This document shows positions 8,912-18,508 of a DNA stretch of 64,000 nucleotides, piece after piece. Under the pieces are notes generated by a model that was given only the letters and a program-made list of their open reading frames with translations, made no database searches and had not been told where the DNA came from. The position numbers and the translations under genes are program-made. This stretch comes from Micromonospora tarapacensis. GTDB lineage: Bacteria; Actinomycetota; Actinomycetes; Mycobacteriales; Micromonosporaceae. Every line of letters begins with the position of its first letter. The first letter of the stretch is position 1. The DNA is taken from contig NZ_JAHCDI010000004.1 of NCBI RefSeq assembly GCF_019697375.1, positions 3,893,324-3,957,323 of the forward strand, read 5' to 3'.

Positions 8912-10105
8912 GTGTACCTGACCCACCTCGAATGCCCGCGCTGCGGCCGGGAGCACGACGCCGCCGTACCGCAGAACCTCTGCGGGTGCGGCTCGCCGCT
9001 GCTGGCGCGATACGACCTCGCGGCGGCGGCGCGGGTGGTCGAGCCGGAGCGGTTCGGGCTGCGCCCGGCCGACCTGTGGCGCTACCGGGAGCTGCTGCCG
9101 GTAACCGACCCGACGTGTGTCACGACGCTCGGCGAGGGGTGGACACCGATGCTGCCGGCCCCGGCCTACGGCGCGGACATCGGGGTCGACGACCTGCTGG
9201 TCAAGGACGAGGGCCTGACCCCGACCGGTTCGTTCAAGGCACGCGGGGCCGCCGTCGGCGTGAGCCGGGCCCGCGAGTTGGGCATCCGGCGGATCGCCAT
9301 GCCGACCAACGGCAACGCGGGCGCCGCCTGGGCCACCTACGCGGCCCGCGCCGGGATGGGCGCCACGATCGCGATGCCGCTGTCGGCGCCGACCATCTGC
9401 CGCCGGGAGTGCGTCGCCGCCGGCGCCGACCTGCGCCTGGTGGACGGACTGATCAGCGACGCCGGGCGCCAGGTCGCCGCGCTCGTCGCGGCCTCGGGGG
9501 GCACCATCTTCGACGCCGGTACGCTGCGCGAGCCGTACCGCCTGGAGGGCAAGAAGACGATGGGGTACGAGATCGCCGAGCAGTTGGGCTGGCAGGTGCC
9601 CGACGTGATCGTCTACCCGACCGGCGGCGGGGTGGGGCTGATCGGCATCCACAAGGCCCTCGGCGAGCTGCGGGAACTGGGCTGGGTCGAGGATCGGCTG
9701 CCCCGGCTGGTGGCGGTGCAGTCCACCGGTTGCGCGCCGATCGTGCGCGCCTTCGCCGCCGGGGAGGACCGGGCCCAGCCGTGGGTGGACGCGCACACGG
9801 CGGCGTTCGGCATCACCGTCCCCGCCCCGCTGGGCGACGAGCTGATCCTGAGCGCGCTGCGGGCCACCGCCGGCACGGCGATCGCCGTCGACGACGCCGA
9901 GATCCTCGCCGACCTGCGGGCTTTCGCCGCCCGGGAGGGCCTGTTGCTCTGCCCGGAGGGGGCGGCCTGCCTGACCGCCACCCGCCAGCTGCGGGCCGGC
10001 GGATGGATCCGCGCGGGCGAGCGGGTGGTGGTGCTCAACACCGGGTCGGGCCTGAAGTACCCGGAGACGATCGACGTCACCGGCGTGCCGGTCCTGCCGG
10101 GCTGA
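8912..10105 (+). CDS. thrC: Threonine synthase
   Basis: A PLP enzyme of the tryptophan synthase beta superfamily, converting phosphohomoserine to threonine. The 397-aa protein starts with a small zinc-ribbon-like segment (CPRCG and CGCG), then TLGEGWTP, and TPTGSFKARGA with the PLP-binding Lys. NGNAGAAWA and PTGGGVGLIG contact the cofactor phosphate. This is the class with an N-terminal metal ribbon, so a second thrC may serve the main pathway; threonine dehydratase-like activity cannot be excluded. GTG at 8912 has GAGGAG nine bases upstream. No other threonine genes adjoin. Confidence 0.86.
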   Translation: MYLTHLECPRCGREHDAAVPQNLCGCGSPLLARYDLAAAARVVEPERFGLRPADLWRYRELLPVTDPTCVTTLGEGWTPMLPAPAYGADIGVDDLLVKDEGLTPTGSFKARGAAVGVSRARELGIRRIAMPTNGNAGAAWATYAARAGMGATIAMPLSAPTICRRECVAAGADLRLVDGLISDAGRQVAALVAASGGTIFDAGTLREPYRLEGKKTMGYEIAEQLGWQVPDVIVYPTGGGVGLIGIHKALGELRELGWVEDRLPRLVAVQSTGCAPIVRAFAAGEDRAQPWVDAHTAAFGITVPAPLGDELILSALRATAGTAIAVDDAEILADLRAFAAREGLLLCPEGAACLTATRQLRAGGWIRAGERVVVLNTGSGLKYPETIDVTGVPVLPG

Positions 10106-10132
10106 GGCCGCCGGGCGGACCGGCGCGGGCGG

Positions 10133-11929
10133 TCAGCCCACGGTGGGGTCGGTCAGCCGCCAGGCGGCGTTGACCAGGCCGATGTGCGACAGCGCCTGCG
10201 GCATGTTGCCCCGGTGGGCTCCGCTGCTCAGGTCGATCTGTTCGCTGAACAGCCCGACGTCGTTGGCATGCCCGGTCACCCGCTCGAACAGCCGCGCGGC
10301 GCGGTCCCCCTCGCCGGCCAGCACCAGGCACTCCACCAGCCAGAACGAGCAGAGCACGAAGCCGGCCGGGTCGTCGTCCCAGCGGCGGACCAGTCCGCTG
10401 TCACCGCCCAGTTCCCGCTCCACCACGGTTATGGTGGCCCGCATTCGCGGGTCGGTGGCCGGCAGGAAGCCCACCACCGGCAGGTACAGGGCCGCGGCGT
10501 CCAGCTCGGACGAGCCGAAGGCGCCGGTGAAGACACCCCGGCGCTCGTCGAAGCCCTCGCGGAGCACGGTGGCCCGGATCTCGTCCCGGACCCCTGCCCA
10601 GCGCCGAGCATCCGCCCGCTCTCCCAGGTGCGGGGCCAGCCGCACCGCCCTGTCCATCGCCACCCAGCAGAGCACCTTCGACGACAGGTAGTGCCGCTCG
10701 CGGTCGCGCGGCTCCCAGATGCCCCGGTCGGGCAGCTGCCAGGTGGCGGCGACCTGTTCGGTCAGGCCCAGCACCAGATCACGCAGCTCGGCGGTGAACT
10801 CGTCGCCGAGGTAGTCGCGCAACCGCCAGACCGCCGAGACGATCTCGCCCGGCACGTCGAGCTGCCGCTGCCGCCAGGCGTCGTTGCCGATGCGCACCGG
10901 CCGACTGCCGGCGTACCCGCTCAGGTGGGGGCAGGCGTGCTCGGAGACGTCCCGCTCCCCCTCCAGCCCGAACAGCACGGGCACCGGGTCCGCGCCGACC
11001 CGGCCGACCGAGCGGGCCACCCAGTCGAACAGCCGGGACGCCTCGGTCGGGCATGCGGCCACCCACAGGGCGCGCATCGTCATCGCGAAGTCACGCAGCC
11101 AGGCGAAGCGGTAGTCGTAGTTGCGGTCTCCGCCGAGCCGCTCCGGCAGTGACGTGGTCAGCGCCGCGGCGACCGCGCCGCTGCGGGCGTACGTCAGACC
11201 GGTGAGCACCGTCCCGCTGTGCCGCACCACCTCGGGGTACCGGCCCTCGTACCGGTGGCTCTCGCGGAACGCCCGCCAGGCCCGGGTCGTGTCGTCCAGC
11301 GCCCGGACCGGATCCAGTTGCGCCGGTGGATCACCGTAGGCGGGCGCGTACGCGAGGTCGAAGCCGAGCACCTGCCCCGCCTCGACCTCGAAGGTGTGCC
11401 GGATCCGGTCGTGGTCGGCCCGCAGCCGCAACCCGTCGCAGCGCAGCACCAGCTCGACCGGCCCGGCACCGGCCAGCACCGCACCGTCCGCGCGCTCCCG
11501 AAGATACGGCGTGAGCAGGCCGTACTCCGGTCGGGGCCGGCAGTCCACGGCCATCTGCACCCGGCCGGACAACCCCTGCACGACCCTCAGCAACACGGCC
11601 GGCGAGCGCAGGCCGAACTCGTGGGCGCGGGCGCCGGGCTCGGCGGCGAGCGCGTCGGTGACCGCGACGCTGCCCTCGGGGGTGTGATGCACGGTGCGCA
11701 GCACCAGGGTGTCCGGCTGGTACGACCGCTGCACCCGGTGACCGGTCCGCCGCACGGCGACCGGCGCGAGCCGCCAGTGACCGCCGTCGGGGTCGAGCAG
11801 CCGGCCGAAGACCGAGGGCGAGTCGAACCGGTTCGGGCACCACCAGTCGATCGAGCCGTCGCGGCTGACCAGCGCGCCGGAGCGGCAGTCGGAGAGGAAC
11901 CCGTAGTCGGAGATCGCCGGCTGCTCCAT
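10133..11929 (-). CDS. Glycoside hydrolase family 15 (glucoamylase/trehalase-like)
   Basis: A 598-aa cytoplasmic inverting glycosidase of family GH15; members in actinomycetes act on short maltodextrins or trehalose. The N-terminal beta-sandwich starts with ISDYGFLSDCRSGALV and DGSIDWWCPNRFDSPSVF. The (alpha/alpha)6 barrel carries the conserved DYRFAWLRDFAM, GIWEPRD with a probable catalytic Glu, and a late LFSEQID with the second catalytic Glu, followed by NMPQALSHIGLVNAA. No signal peptide is present. The ATG at 11929 lacks a strong ribosome binding site. It ends 27 bases from the convergent threonine synthase gene. Confidence 0.9.
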   Translation of the reverse strand: MEQPAISDYGFLSDCRSGALVSRDGSIDWWCPNRFDSPSVFGRLLDPDGGHWRLAPVAVRRTGHRVQRSYQPDTLVLRTVHHTPEGSVAVTDALAAEPGARAHEFGLRSPAVLLRVVQGLSGRVQMAVDCRPRPEYGLLTPYLRERADGAVLAGAGPVELVLRCDGLRLRADHDRIRHTFEVEAGQVLGFDLAYAPAYGDPPAQLDPVRALDDTTRAWRAFRESHRYEGRYPEVVRHSGTVLTGLTYARSGAVAAALTTSLPERLGGDRNYDYRFAWLRDFAMTMRALWVAACPTEASRLFDWVARSVGRVGADPVPVLFGLEGERDVSEHACPHLSGYAGSRPVRIGNDAWRQRQLDVPGEIVSAVWRLRDYLGDEFTAELRDLVLGLTEQVAATWQLPDRGIWEPRDRERHYLSSKVLCWVAMDRAVRLAPHLGERADARRWAGVRDEIRATVLREGFDERRGVFTGAFGSSELDAAALYLPVVGFLPATDPRMRATITVVERELGGDSGLVRRWDDDPAGFVLCSFWLVECLVLAGEGDRAARLFERVTGHANDVGLFSEQIDLSSGAHRGNMPQALSHIGLVNAAWRLTDPTVG

Positions 11930-11970
11930 CCGGTGGGCGTACCCGGATCGTCGTTCTCCTCACCGCCGCA

Positions 11971-11996
11971 CCGCCGCACCGCCGACGGTGCGGCGG
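11971..11996 (-). terminator. Hairpin terminator after the cupin gene
   Basis: CCGCCGCACCG (11971-11981) and CGGTGCGGCGG (11986-11996) form a perfect 11-bp stem with a CCGA tetraloop. It lies 37 bases beyond the cupin stop codon and ahead of the GH15 start, so it should separate the two minus-strand genes. Confidence 0.6.
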
Positions 11997-12032
11997 TCCG
12001 CCGGCCCGGACCCCGGGCCGGCGGATGCCCCG

Positions 12033-12425
12033 TCAGGAGGTCGGGGGCTCGTCCCTGCCGGCTTCCTCGGCGGCGTCGGCCTCCTCCTTGGTCCGGTGGA
12101 CCGCCTGGTCGGCGTGCTCCGGCGGGCCGTAGACGGTGTAGAGGACCAGCGGGTTCGGCCCGGTGTTGACGAAGTTGTGCCTGGTCCCGGCCGGTACGAC
12201 CACCAGATCGCCCGGCACCACCTCGCGTTTCTTCCCGGCCACCTGCGCCTCGCCGACGCCGCTGACGAAGGTGAGGATCTGGTCGATGTCCTCGTGGACC
12301 TCACTGCCGATCTCCCCGCCCGGCGGAATCGTCATGATCACCAGCTGGGTGTGCTCCCCGGTCCACAGCACGCGCCGGAAGTCCGGGCTCTTCTCGGCGA
12401 CGGTGGCGATAGTGAAGTGCTCCAT
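12033..12425 (-). CDS. Cupin-domain protein
   Basis: A 130-aa single-domain cupin. Both cupin motifs are visible: PPGGEIGSEVHEDIDQILTFVSG with two His/Glu-type metal ligands, and PGDLVVVPAGTRHNFVNTG with the final His. Such proteins bind a divalent metal and serve as isomerases, dioxygenases or binding proteins; no substrate can be assigned. The C-terminus is a charged, disordered tail (HRTKEEADAAEEAGRDE). The ATG at 12425 starts the conserved MEHFTIA; an upstream GTG at 12458 would add an unsupported leader. It looks monocistronic. Confidence 0.82.
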   Translation of the reverse strand: MEHFTIATVAEKSPDFRRVLWTGEHTQLVIMTIPPGGEIGSEVHEDIDQILTFVSGVGEAQVAGKKREVVPGDLVVVPAGTRHNFVNTGPNPLVLYTVYGPPEHADQAVHRTKEEADAAEEAGRDEPPTS

Positions 12426-12676
12426 GGTCGCTGGATACCCCGTTGCGGGCCCGGCCACGCCATGCTTCGCAAATGGTGGAATACCCCACGGCCGGAGGGT
12501 TTGGACCGTCGCCCAGCGGGGATCGACACGAGCGATCGGCTCCGTCCGGTCACGCCAGGTCCCCGCTGACGTACCGCCCTACGGCTGCGGCGGTGGGAGA
12601 CGGCCGAGCGCGGCGACGTTCGACCCTCGGGTCAACGGCGCCGCGCGCTCGTGTGCGTCGCGGCACCGGGTTGACG

Positions 12677-13078
12677 TCAGGAGAGCACGGCCAGGTGGAA
12701 GGGCCGGTCGGCGGACGTTCCGGCGCCGTCGAAGGTGGTCACGAAGACCGCGTTCGGGATCCCGGTACGGCCGGCGACCGCGACCTGCCCGGCAGGGGCG
12801 AGCCCGGCGCTACCCGGCAGGCCGACGGTGCCGACGAAGCTGGCCCCGGTCACGTCCTGGTCGAAGACCACCTGGTACATCCCGGTGCTCAGCCGGTTGG
12901 CCGACGCCGCACCCAGTCCCCGGACCAACACGCCATCGGAGTTGACCACCGCGAACAACACCCTCGCGGTCAGGGGCATGCCGGCGCCGGCGCAGGTGGT
13001 GTGTTCGGCCTCGGCGCGGGCAGCGGCCTCCTCCGCGGGCACCGGCTGGCCTCTGCTCCTGGCCCTCGCGCTGGACAT
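12677..13078 (-). CDS. Hypothetical protein
   Basis: A 133-aa protein of unknown function. After a charged Ala/Arg/Glu leader (1-30), about 100 residues alternate hydrophobic strands and Gly/Pro turns (RVLFAVVNSDGVLVRG, YQVVFDQDVTGASFVGTVG), suggesting a compact beta-sandwich. Similar segments occur in secreted or spore-associated actinomycete proteins, but there is no signal peptide here. The start is firm: GGGAGG lies six bases before the ATG at 13078. It follows the large SARP-type regulator on the same strand with a gap of about 60 bases, and may be cotranscribed with it. Confidence 0.7.
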   Translation of the reverse strand: MSSARARSRGQPVPAEEAAARAEAEHTTCAGAGMPLTARVLFAVVNSDGVLVRGLGAASANRLSTGMYQVVFDQDVTGASFVGTVGLPGSAGLAPAGQVAVAGRTGIPNAVFVTTFDGAGTSADRPFHLAVLS

Positions 13079-13140
13079 CGCTCTCCTCCCCAGCCCGGCC
13101 GAGCCGTCCTGGCATGTCTGGTTGTGGCGACTAAGGGGGA

Positions 13141-16100
13141 TCAGCGCCGATCAGCCCCCTTTGTACCTCGAACGTATGTCCCGTTCCCCGCCGGCAGCCA
13201 GCCGGACGGCTGTCCGATACGGGACAGCGGAGCCGCGTCTATGCGGGCCAGCAGTGCGTCGCAGGCGCGGATCCGGCCCGGCAGGTTCGTTGCCCGGTGC
13301 AGCTCGCGGGCAGCCCGGCCGTGCCAGGAGGCGGCGTGCCGGTCGCCCATCGCCAGAGCCGCCCGGGCGAGCACGAGCAGCGCATCGCCCTGCACCGCCC
13401 GGTATGCCTTGCGGCCGGCGGTCTCGCAGGCCTCCTGCGCGGTCGCGTACGCCTGACCGATCGCGTCGTCGTACAGCAGCGTCTCGCTCAGGCCGACCCC
13501 GGCCTGCGCCTCGTAGTAGCGGTAACCGTACCGGCGGCTCAGCGCGAGCGCCTCGGTGAACCGCTCCTGCGCGTCGCTGACCGCCCGGGTGCCGAGCAGC
13601 GCGAATCCCAACGTGTTGAGGATTCCGGCCTCGGACCGGACATCGCGAAGCTCCCGGGCTATGCGGAGCGCGGCGACGGCCGTCTCCACCGCGGGGAACC
13701 ACTCACCGAGCTGACGGTACAGCTGGCTGAGCTCGTCCAGCACGGCCATCTGACCGTTGCGCGAGCCGGTGGCACGGTAGTGCTCCAGCGCGGCGTCGAG
13801 GTGACCGCGGGCCGCGTCGAAGTCCTCCAACTGGCGTAACACCATGCCCAGATTCGCGCGGTTCGCGATCGACGACGGGCGACGGGCTGCCCCCCGGTTG
13901 ATGGCCAGCGCCGCCTCGAAGTAGCGCACCGCCTCGTGGAACTCGCCCCGCTCCTGGCACATCGTGCCGAGGTCGTTCAGCGTGACCGCGCGGATGTGGT
14001 CGAACCCTGGGCCGGTGCTGATCCGCAGCGTGCGCTGATACAGCGCCTCCGCCTCGTCCAACCGGCCACGCTCGGCGTGTACCAGGCCGAGATTGTGCAC
14101 CAGGTACGCCTCGCCGACCAGCCAGCCGCTGCGCGCAGCCGCGGCCACGCCCCGTCCGTATGCCTCTCCCGCCGGCTCCGGGCGGCCGATCGCCCAGTAC
14201 GCCTGCCCGATCGTCTGGTGCATGGCGGCCTGCGCGCGTTCGTCGCCGGCCGCCTCCGCCGCGGCGAGCCCGGCCTCTCCACTGGCCAGCCACGCCACGG
14301 CGTCCCGGCGCACGAAGAAGTAGCCGCGCAGCTGATCGGCGAGCTGCCAGGCGCGAGCCCGGTGCGGACCGGCGGCGGCCGCCTCGATCCCGGCGACCAG
14401 ATTGTCGATCTCCTCGTTGAGCCAGGCCATCGCCGCGTCGGTGTCCGGGAACGGCGACGGACCGAGCTCGACGTCGACCGGGAGCCTGACCATCTCCGCG
14501 TACACCAGCTGCATCGCGGCCACGGTCCGGGTCAGGTACCAGGTGAACAGCCGGCCGAGCGCGGCCGAGCGGTCCGCCGGGCTCTGCGCCTGCTCCGCGG
14601 ACCGGGCTGCGTGGAGGCGCAGCAGGTCGTGGAAGCGGTAGCGTCCGTTGCCGTCGGCCTGCAACAGGTGGTCGGCTGTCAGGGCGCTCAGCGCCCGCCG
14701 GACCGCCGGCTCGCCTGCCGGCACCAGGGCCGCCACCGCGGCCGCGGAGAAGGACGCGCCAGGGATGAGCGCGGCGGACCGGAACACCTCGGCCGGCAGC
14801 GGTGCCAGCTCCCGGTGGCCGAGCTCGAAGCTGGTGGTCACGGCCACGTCGCCGATGGCGAGCTGCGTCATCCGGGCCCGCTCGTCGGCGAAGCGGTCGA
14901 GCAGGTCACCCAGCGTACGGTCAGGGTGTACGGCCAGCCAACTGGCGACGACCCGCAACGCCACCGGTAGCCGTCCGCACGCCTCGACGAGCGCCTGCGC
15001 GTTCGCCCGGTCCGCCTGCACCCGAGACCGGCCGATCCGTGCCGCGAGCATGCCGAGCGCCTCGTCGATGCCGGGCACCGGTAGGTCCACCAACGACGCG
15101 CCGTCCAGCTCGGCACAGCGGTTGCGGCTGGTGACCAGCACCGCGCTGCCTCCCGGGCCGGGCAGCAGCCAGCGCACCTGAGCCGCGTTGCGGGCGTTGT
15201 CGAGGATCACCAGAACTCGGCGGTCGATCAGCACGCTGCGGTACAACGCGGCCGCCTCGTCGACGTCGCCGGGGATGGCGCGTCCCTCGACGCCGAGTGC
15301 GCGGAGCAGTCGGGCGAGGGCGTACGGGACGTCCACCGGCCGCTGGTCGGCCCCGCGCAGGTCCAGGTAGATCTGGCCGTCCGGGAAGTCGGACCGCACG
15401 GACCGGGCGACCTGCAGGGCCAGGCTCGTCTTGCCCACCCCGGCCATTCCGGAGATCACGCACACCACCATCGGCGGGGCGCCGCGGCCGTGCGGCGGGT
15501 ATCGCAGGAGCCACTTCACCCGGTCCAGCTCGGCGTCGCGCCCGGTGAAGTCGAGCGGCGGAGCGGGCGCCTGCCACGGCCGCGTCGGGCCGGCGGTGAT
15601 ATGCCCGCGCGGCACTCCCTGCCCGGTAAGAACGGACTGGCGGGCGTCGATCAGCTCGGTGCCGGGGTCGATGCCCAGTTCCTCGGTGAGTCGGCGGTGG
15701 ACGCCGTCGTACGCATCGAGCGCGGCGGCCTGCTGCCCGGACTCGGCGAGCGCCACGACGAGCCGGGCATGCAGCGACTCGTGCCAGGGATGCTGGGCGG
15801 CCAGCCGGCGCAGCAGCGGCAGCACCTGCGACTGTCGGCGCAGGGTCTCGCCCAGCCGGGCCAGCCGGATGGTTGCCTCGACGCGTTCGTCGCCCAACGC
15901 GGTGACCAACGGATCGCCATCCAGCTCTGGCACATCCTCGGCGGCCTGGTCGCCACGCCACCGGTCCAGGGCGTCGTCCAGCAGGTCGAACGCGCGTTGC
16001 GGTTCGAGGCCGGGCCGGCGGGCCTGAGCCAGCCGGGACCGGTACGCCACCAGATCGAGTTGGTCGTCGTCGACGCACAGGCGGTATCCGCCGGGTGCGA

Positions 16101-16622
16101 GCGTGAGCAGCGCCGGACGGTCCGGCTCGTTCCGCGATGTGAGTAGCCGCCGCAGGCGGCTGACGTGGGTCTGCACGACGTTCGCCGCGGACGGTGGTGC
16201 GCCATCGCCCCACAGCAGAGCGATCAGCTCCTCGATGCTCACCGGACGGTTCGGCGTGAGGGCGAGTCGCGCGAGGACGATCTGGTGACGGCCGGAGCCG
16301 AGCGGCACCGCCTCGCCCGCGCGCGTCGCGGTGAGCGGGCCGAGCACCGCGAGGCGTACCGGTCCGCTGGGCGCAGCGGCGCGGGGCGGTCGTCCATGGG
16401 CCAGCTGCTGCAGCTCGGCGCGGCGCCGCCGGCTCAGCTGAGTGCGCCCGCGAGCGCCTGCACGGAGCTGGCTCGCGGACGGCTGCTGCGTCCCTGTTCC
16501 AGGTCGCGGACCGTGCCGACGCCGACGCCAGCCCGCACGGCCAACTCCTGCTGGGTGAGGCCGCGCTCTACGCGTGCGTCGCGCAGCAGCCGACCCAGAC
16601 CCAACTCCCCGTGTCCATCCAT
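13141..16622 (-). pseudogene. XRE-SARP-NB-ARC-TPR regulator (AfsR type), frameshifted
   Basis: A large one-component regulator read in two frames. The first frame (ATG 16622) encodes a XRE helix-turn-helix and stops at 16434. The second encodes a winged-helix DNA-binding domain from VRLAVLGPL, the BTAD bacterial activation domain (about 15650-16150), an NB-ARC ATPase with Walker A GMAGVGKTS (about 15420-15460) and Walker B VLVILDN, and TPR repeats to the end (ARAQAAMHQTIGQAYWAIG onward). A single -1 slip at base 16440 joins them as ALAGAL-QLSRRRRAELQQLA, the usual linker in this family. So it is either a recent one-base deletion, a sequencing error or a slip site. It diverges from a secreted hydrolase gene it may control. 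Confidence 0.72.
16434..16622 (-). CDS. XRE helix-turn-helix segment (5' frame of the SARP regulator)
   Basis: These 62 codons encode a complete Cro/CI-type DNA-binding domain: LGRLLRDARVERGLTQQELA, then AGVGVGTVRDLEQGRSSRPR. In intact relatives this domain is fused directly to the SARP domain. Here the frame ends in TGA at 16436-16434, immediately at the point where the SARP frame becomes the correct continuation. If the frameshift is real, this peptide alone might still bind the operator of the regulator. Confidence 0.7.
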   Translation of the reverse strand: MDGHGELGLGRLLRDARVERGLTQQELAVRAGVGVGTVRDLEQGRSSRPRASSVQALAGALS

Positions 16623-16772
16623 GTACGACCGTTACCGCCTTCGATAGATCGAATGGTGAGCCTAGTACGGATCCGGTACGGGAGTTGTCCCTCCAGCCGA
16701 CCAACAGCCACGGTTGGCAGGCTCTCGGTGAAGCGGTGCCGGCCTGGCCCCGCAGACATCACGGGAGGACTG

Positions 16773-18437
16773 TTGAGGACGCATTATCAATATTCGGTCG
16801 GCCGAGCCCGACGGCTGGCCGCCGGGCTCGCACTGCCGCTGGCGCTGCTCGCCGGCCCGGCCCTGTCCGCGCCGGTGCTGGCGGCCCCGCCGGCGGCGCC
16901 TGACGCGGCGGAGCCGGCCCCGCCCGGTAACCCGCCACTGCCGTTCTACCCGGACCTGCCCCCGCTGCCGAACCGGACCTTCCTCGCGGTGGACACCACG
17001 CCGACGCCGTGCGACAACAACGGCGCCGACCGGAATATGTCCCGGTCACAGGCGCTCACCCGCGCCCGGAGCTGGCTGAACGTCGGAGTCCCATACAGCC
17101 AGGTCCGCTGCTACGGCAACCAGTACGGTGACTACCGCACCGACTGCTCCGGCTTCGTCGCGATGGCGTGGGGCCTGGGCGGTTCGGGCAGCGCGTTCTG
17201 GACCGGCAACCTGATGGACCGCGCCTACACGATCTCCCGCGGCTCACTGAAGTCGGGCGACGCGCTGCTGCGGCACACGGGTGACCCGAGCGAGAACCAC
17301 GTGGCGCTGTTCGTCGAGTGGGCGGACTCGGCGCACACCCAGCCGGTGGTGATCGAGCAGACGGGCAGCCGGGACACCGTGCAGCGCACCTGGACGCAGT
17401 CGTACGCCGGGCTCTACACCCCGATCCGGTACGACAACATCGTCGAGGACGATCGTCCGGCTGGGCCGACGGTCGTGTACGACCAGGGCGACGGGACGAT
17501 GCGGATCTACCGCTGGACCTCCGACGGCAACTCATTCAACCGCGCCACCGACTACAACTCCGGAACCTTCGCCCTCAACAACGTCGGAGACCGAGTCGCC
17601 TCAGGCGACGTCGACGGCGACGGCCGAGACGACATCGTCATGGCCTACCAAAACACCGACGGCACCTGGGGCCTACACACATTCCTCAACGGCAACGACT
17701 GGGACGGCATCTGGTACACCGGCGGCCAGATGAACCTCGACCGCGTCGCCGGCCGACTCGTCCTCAGCGACGTCAACGGCGACGGCCGCAGCGAACCCGC
17801 ACTCGTCTACGACATGGGCGACGGAACCATGCGCATCTACCGCTGGACCTCCGACGGCAACTCATTCAACCGCGCCACCGACTACAACTCCGGAACCTTC
17901 GCCCTCAACAACGTCGGAGACCGAGTCGCCTCAGGCGACGTCGACGGCGACGGCCGAGACGACATCGTCATGGCCTACCAAAACACCGACGGCACCTGGG
18001 GCCTACACACATTCCTCAACGGCAACGACTGGGACGGCATCTGGTACACCGGCGGCCAGATGAACCTCGACCGCGTCGCCGGCCGACTCGTCCTCAGCGA
18101 CGTCAACGGCGACGGCCGCAGCGAACCCGCACTCGTCTACGACATGGGCGACGGAACCATGCGCATCTACCGCTGGACCTCCGACGGCAACTCATTCAAC
18201 CGCGCCACCGACTACAACTCCGGAACCTTCGCCCTCAACAACGTCGGAGACCGAGTCGCCTCAGGCGACGTCGACGGCGACGGCCGAGACGACATCGTCA
18301 TGGCCTACCAAAACACCGACGGCACCTGGGGCCTACACACATTCCTCAACGGCAACGACTGGGACGGCATCTGGTACACCGGCGGCCAGATGAACCTCGA
18401 CCGCGTCGCCGGCCGACTCGTCCTCGGCAGCTGGTAG
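16773..18437 (+). CDS. Secreted NlpC/P60-like hydrolase with beta-propeller repeats
   Basis: A 554-aa exported protein. Residues 1-40 form a signal peptide (RRLAAGLALPLALLAG). The catalytic region has the NlpC/P60-type nucleophile motif DYRTDCSGFVAMAW and a downstream GDALLRH...ENHVALFVEW with the expected His, so it is probably a peptidoglycan endopeptidase or amidase. From base 17454 the rest is three VCBS/FG-GAP-type repeats of 110 residues, with Ca-binding-like DVDGDGRDD and DVNGDGRSE loops; the partial first and last strands would close a six-bladed propeller. The TTG at 16773 is chosen because GGGAGG lies just upstream; no ATG or GTG is better placed. Its neighbour at 18509 shares the repeat. 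Confidence 0.82.
   Translation: MRTHYQYSVGRARRLAAGLALPLALLAGPALSAPVLAAPPAAPDAAEPAPPGNPPLPFYPDLPPLPNRTFLAVDTTPTPCDNNGADRNMSRSQALTRARSWLNVGVPYSQVRCYGNQYGDYRTDCSGFVAMAWGLGGSGSAFWTGNLMDRAYTISRGSLKSGDALLRHTGDPSENHVALFVEWADSAHTQPVVIEQTGSRDTVQRTWTQSYAGLYTPIRYDNIVEDDRPAGPTVVYDQGDGTMRIYRWTSDGNSFNRATDYNSGTFALNNVGDRVASGDVDGDGRDDIVMAYQNTDGTWGLHTFLNGNDWDGIWYTGGQMNLDRVAGRLVLSDVNGDGRSEPALVYDMGDGTMRIYRWTSDGNSFNRATDYNSGTFALNNVGDRVASGDVDGDGRDDIVMAYQNTDGTWGLHTFLNGNDWDGIWYTGGQMNLDRVAGRLVLSDVNGDGRSEPALVYDMGDGTMRIYRWTSDGNSFNRATDYNSGTFALNNVGDRVASGDVDGDGRDDIVMAYQNTDGTWGLHTFLNGNDWDGIWYTGGQMNLDRVAGRLVLGSW
17454..18437 (+). repeat. Three 330-bp propeller repeats, set 1
   Basis: A 984-bp block with an exact period of 330 bp: units begin at 17511, 17841 and 18171, the last cut at 267 bp by the stop codon. 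The units look base-for-base identical over long stretches, and the whole block reappears, one unit shorter, at 19100-19753. Codon choice in the units (CAA, CGA, GGA, TCA) differs from the surrounding strongly G/C-ending codons. Confidence 0.92.
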
Positions 18438-18451
18438 CCCTCTCATCCACT

Positions 18452-18483
18452 CGGGCGGCCGTGGCACCGCGCCCGGCCGCCCG
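18452..18483 (+). terminator. Hairpin between the two propeller genes
   Basis: CGGGCGGCCG (18452-18461) pairs perfectly with CGGCCGCCCG (18474-18483) around a 12-base loop. It lies between the stop at 18437 and the next start at 18509, so it could reduce read-through into the second gene. Confidence 0.5.
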
Positions 18484-18508
18484 GGATCCGCACCCCTTAA
18501 GGACGACG

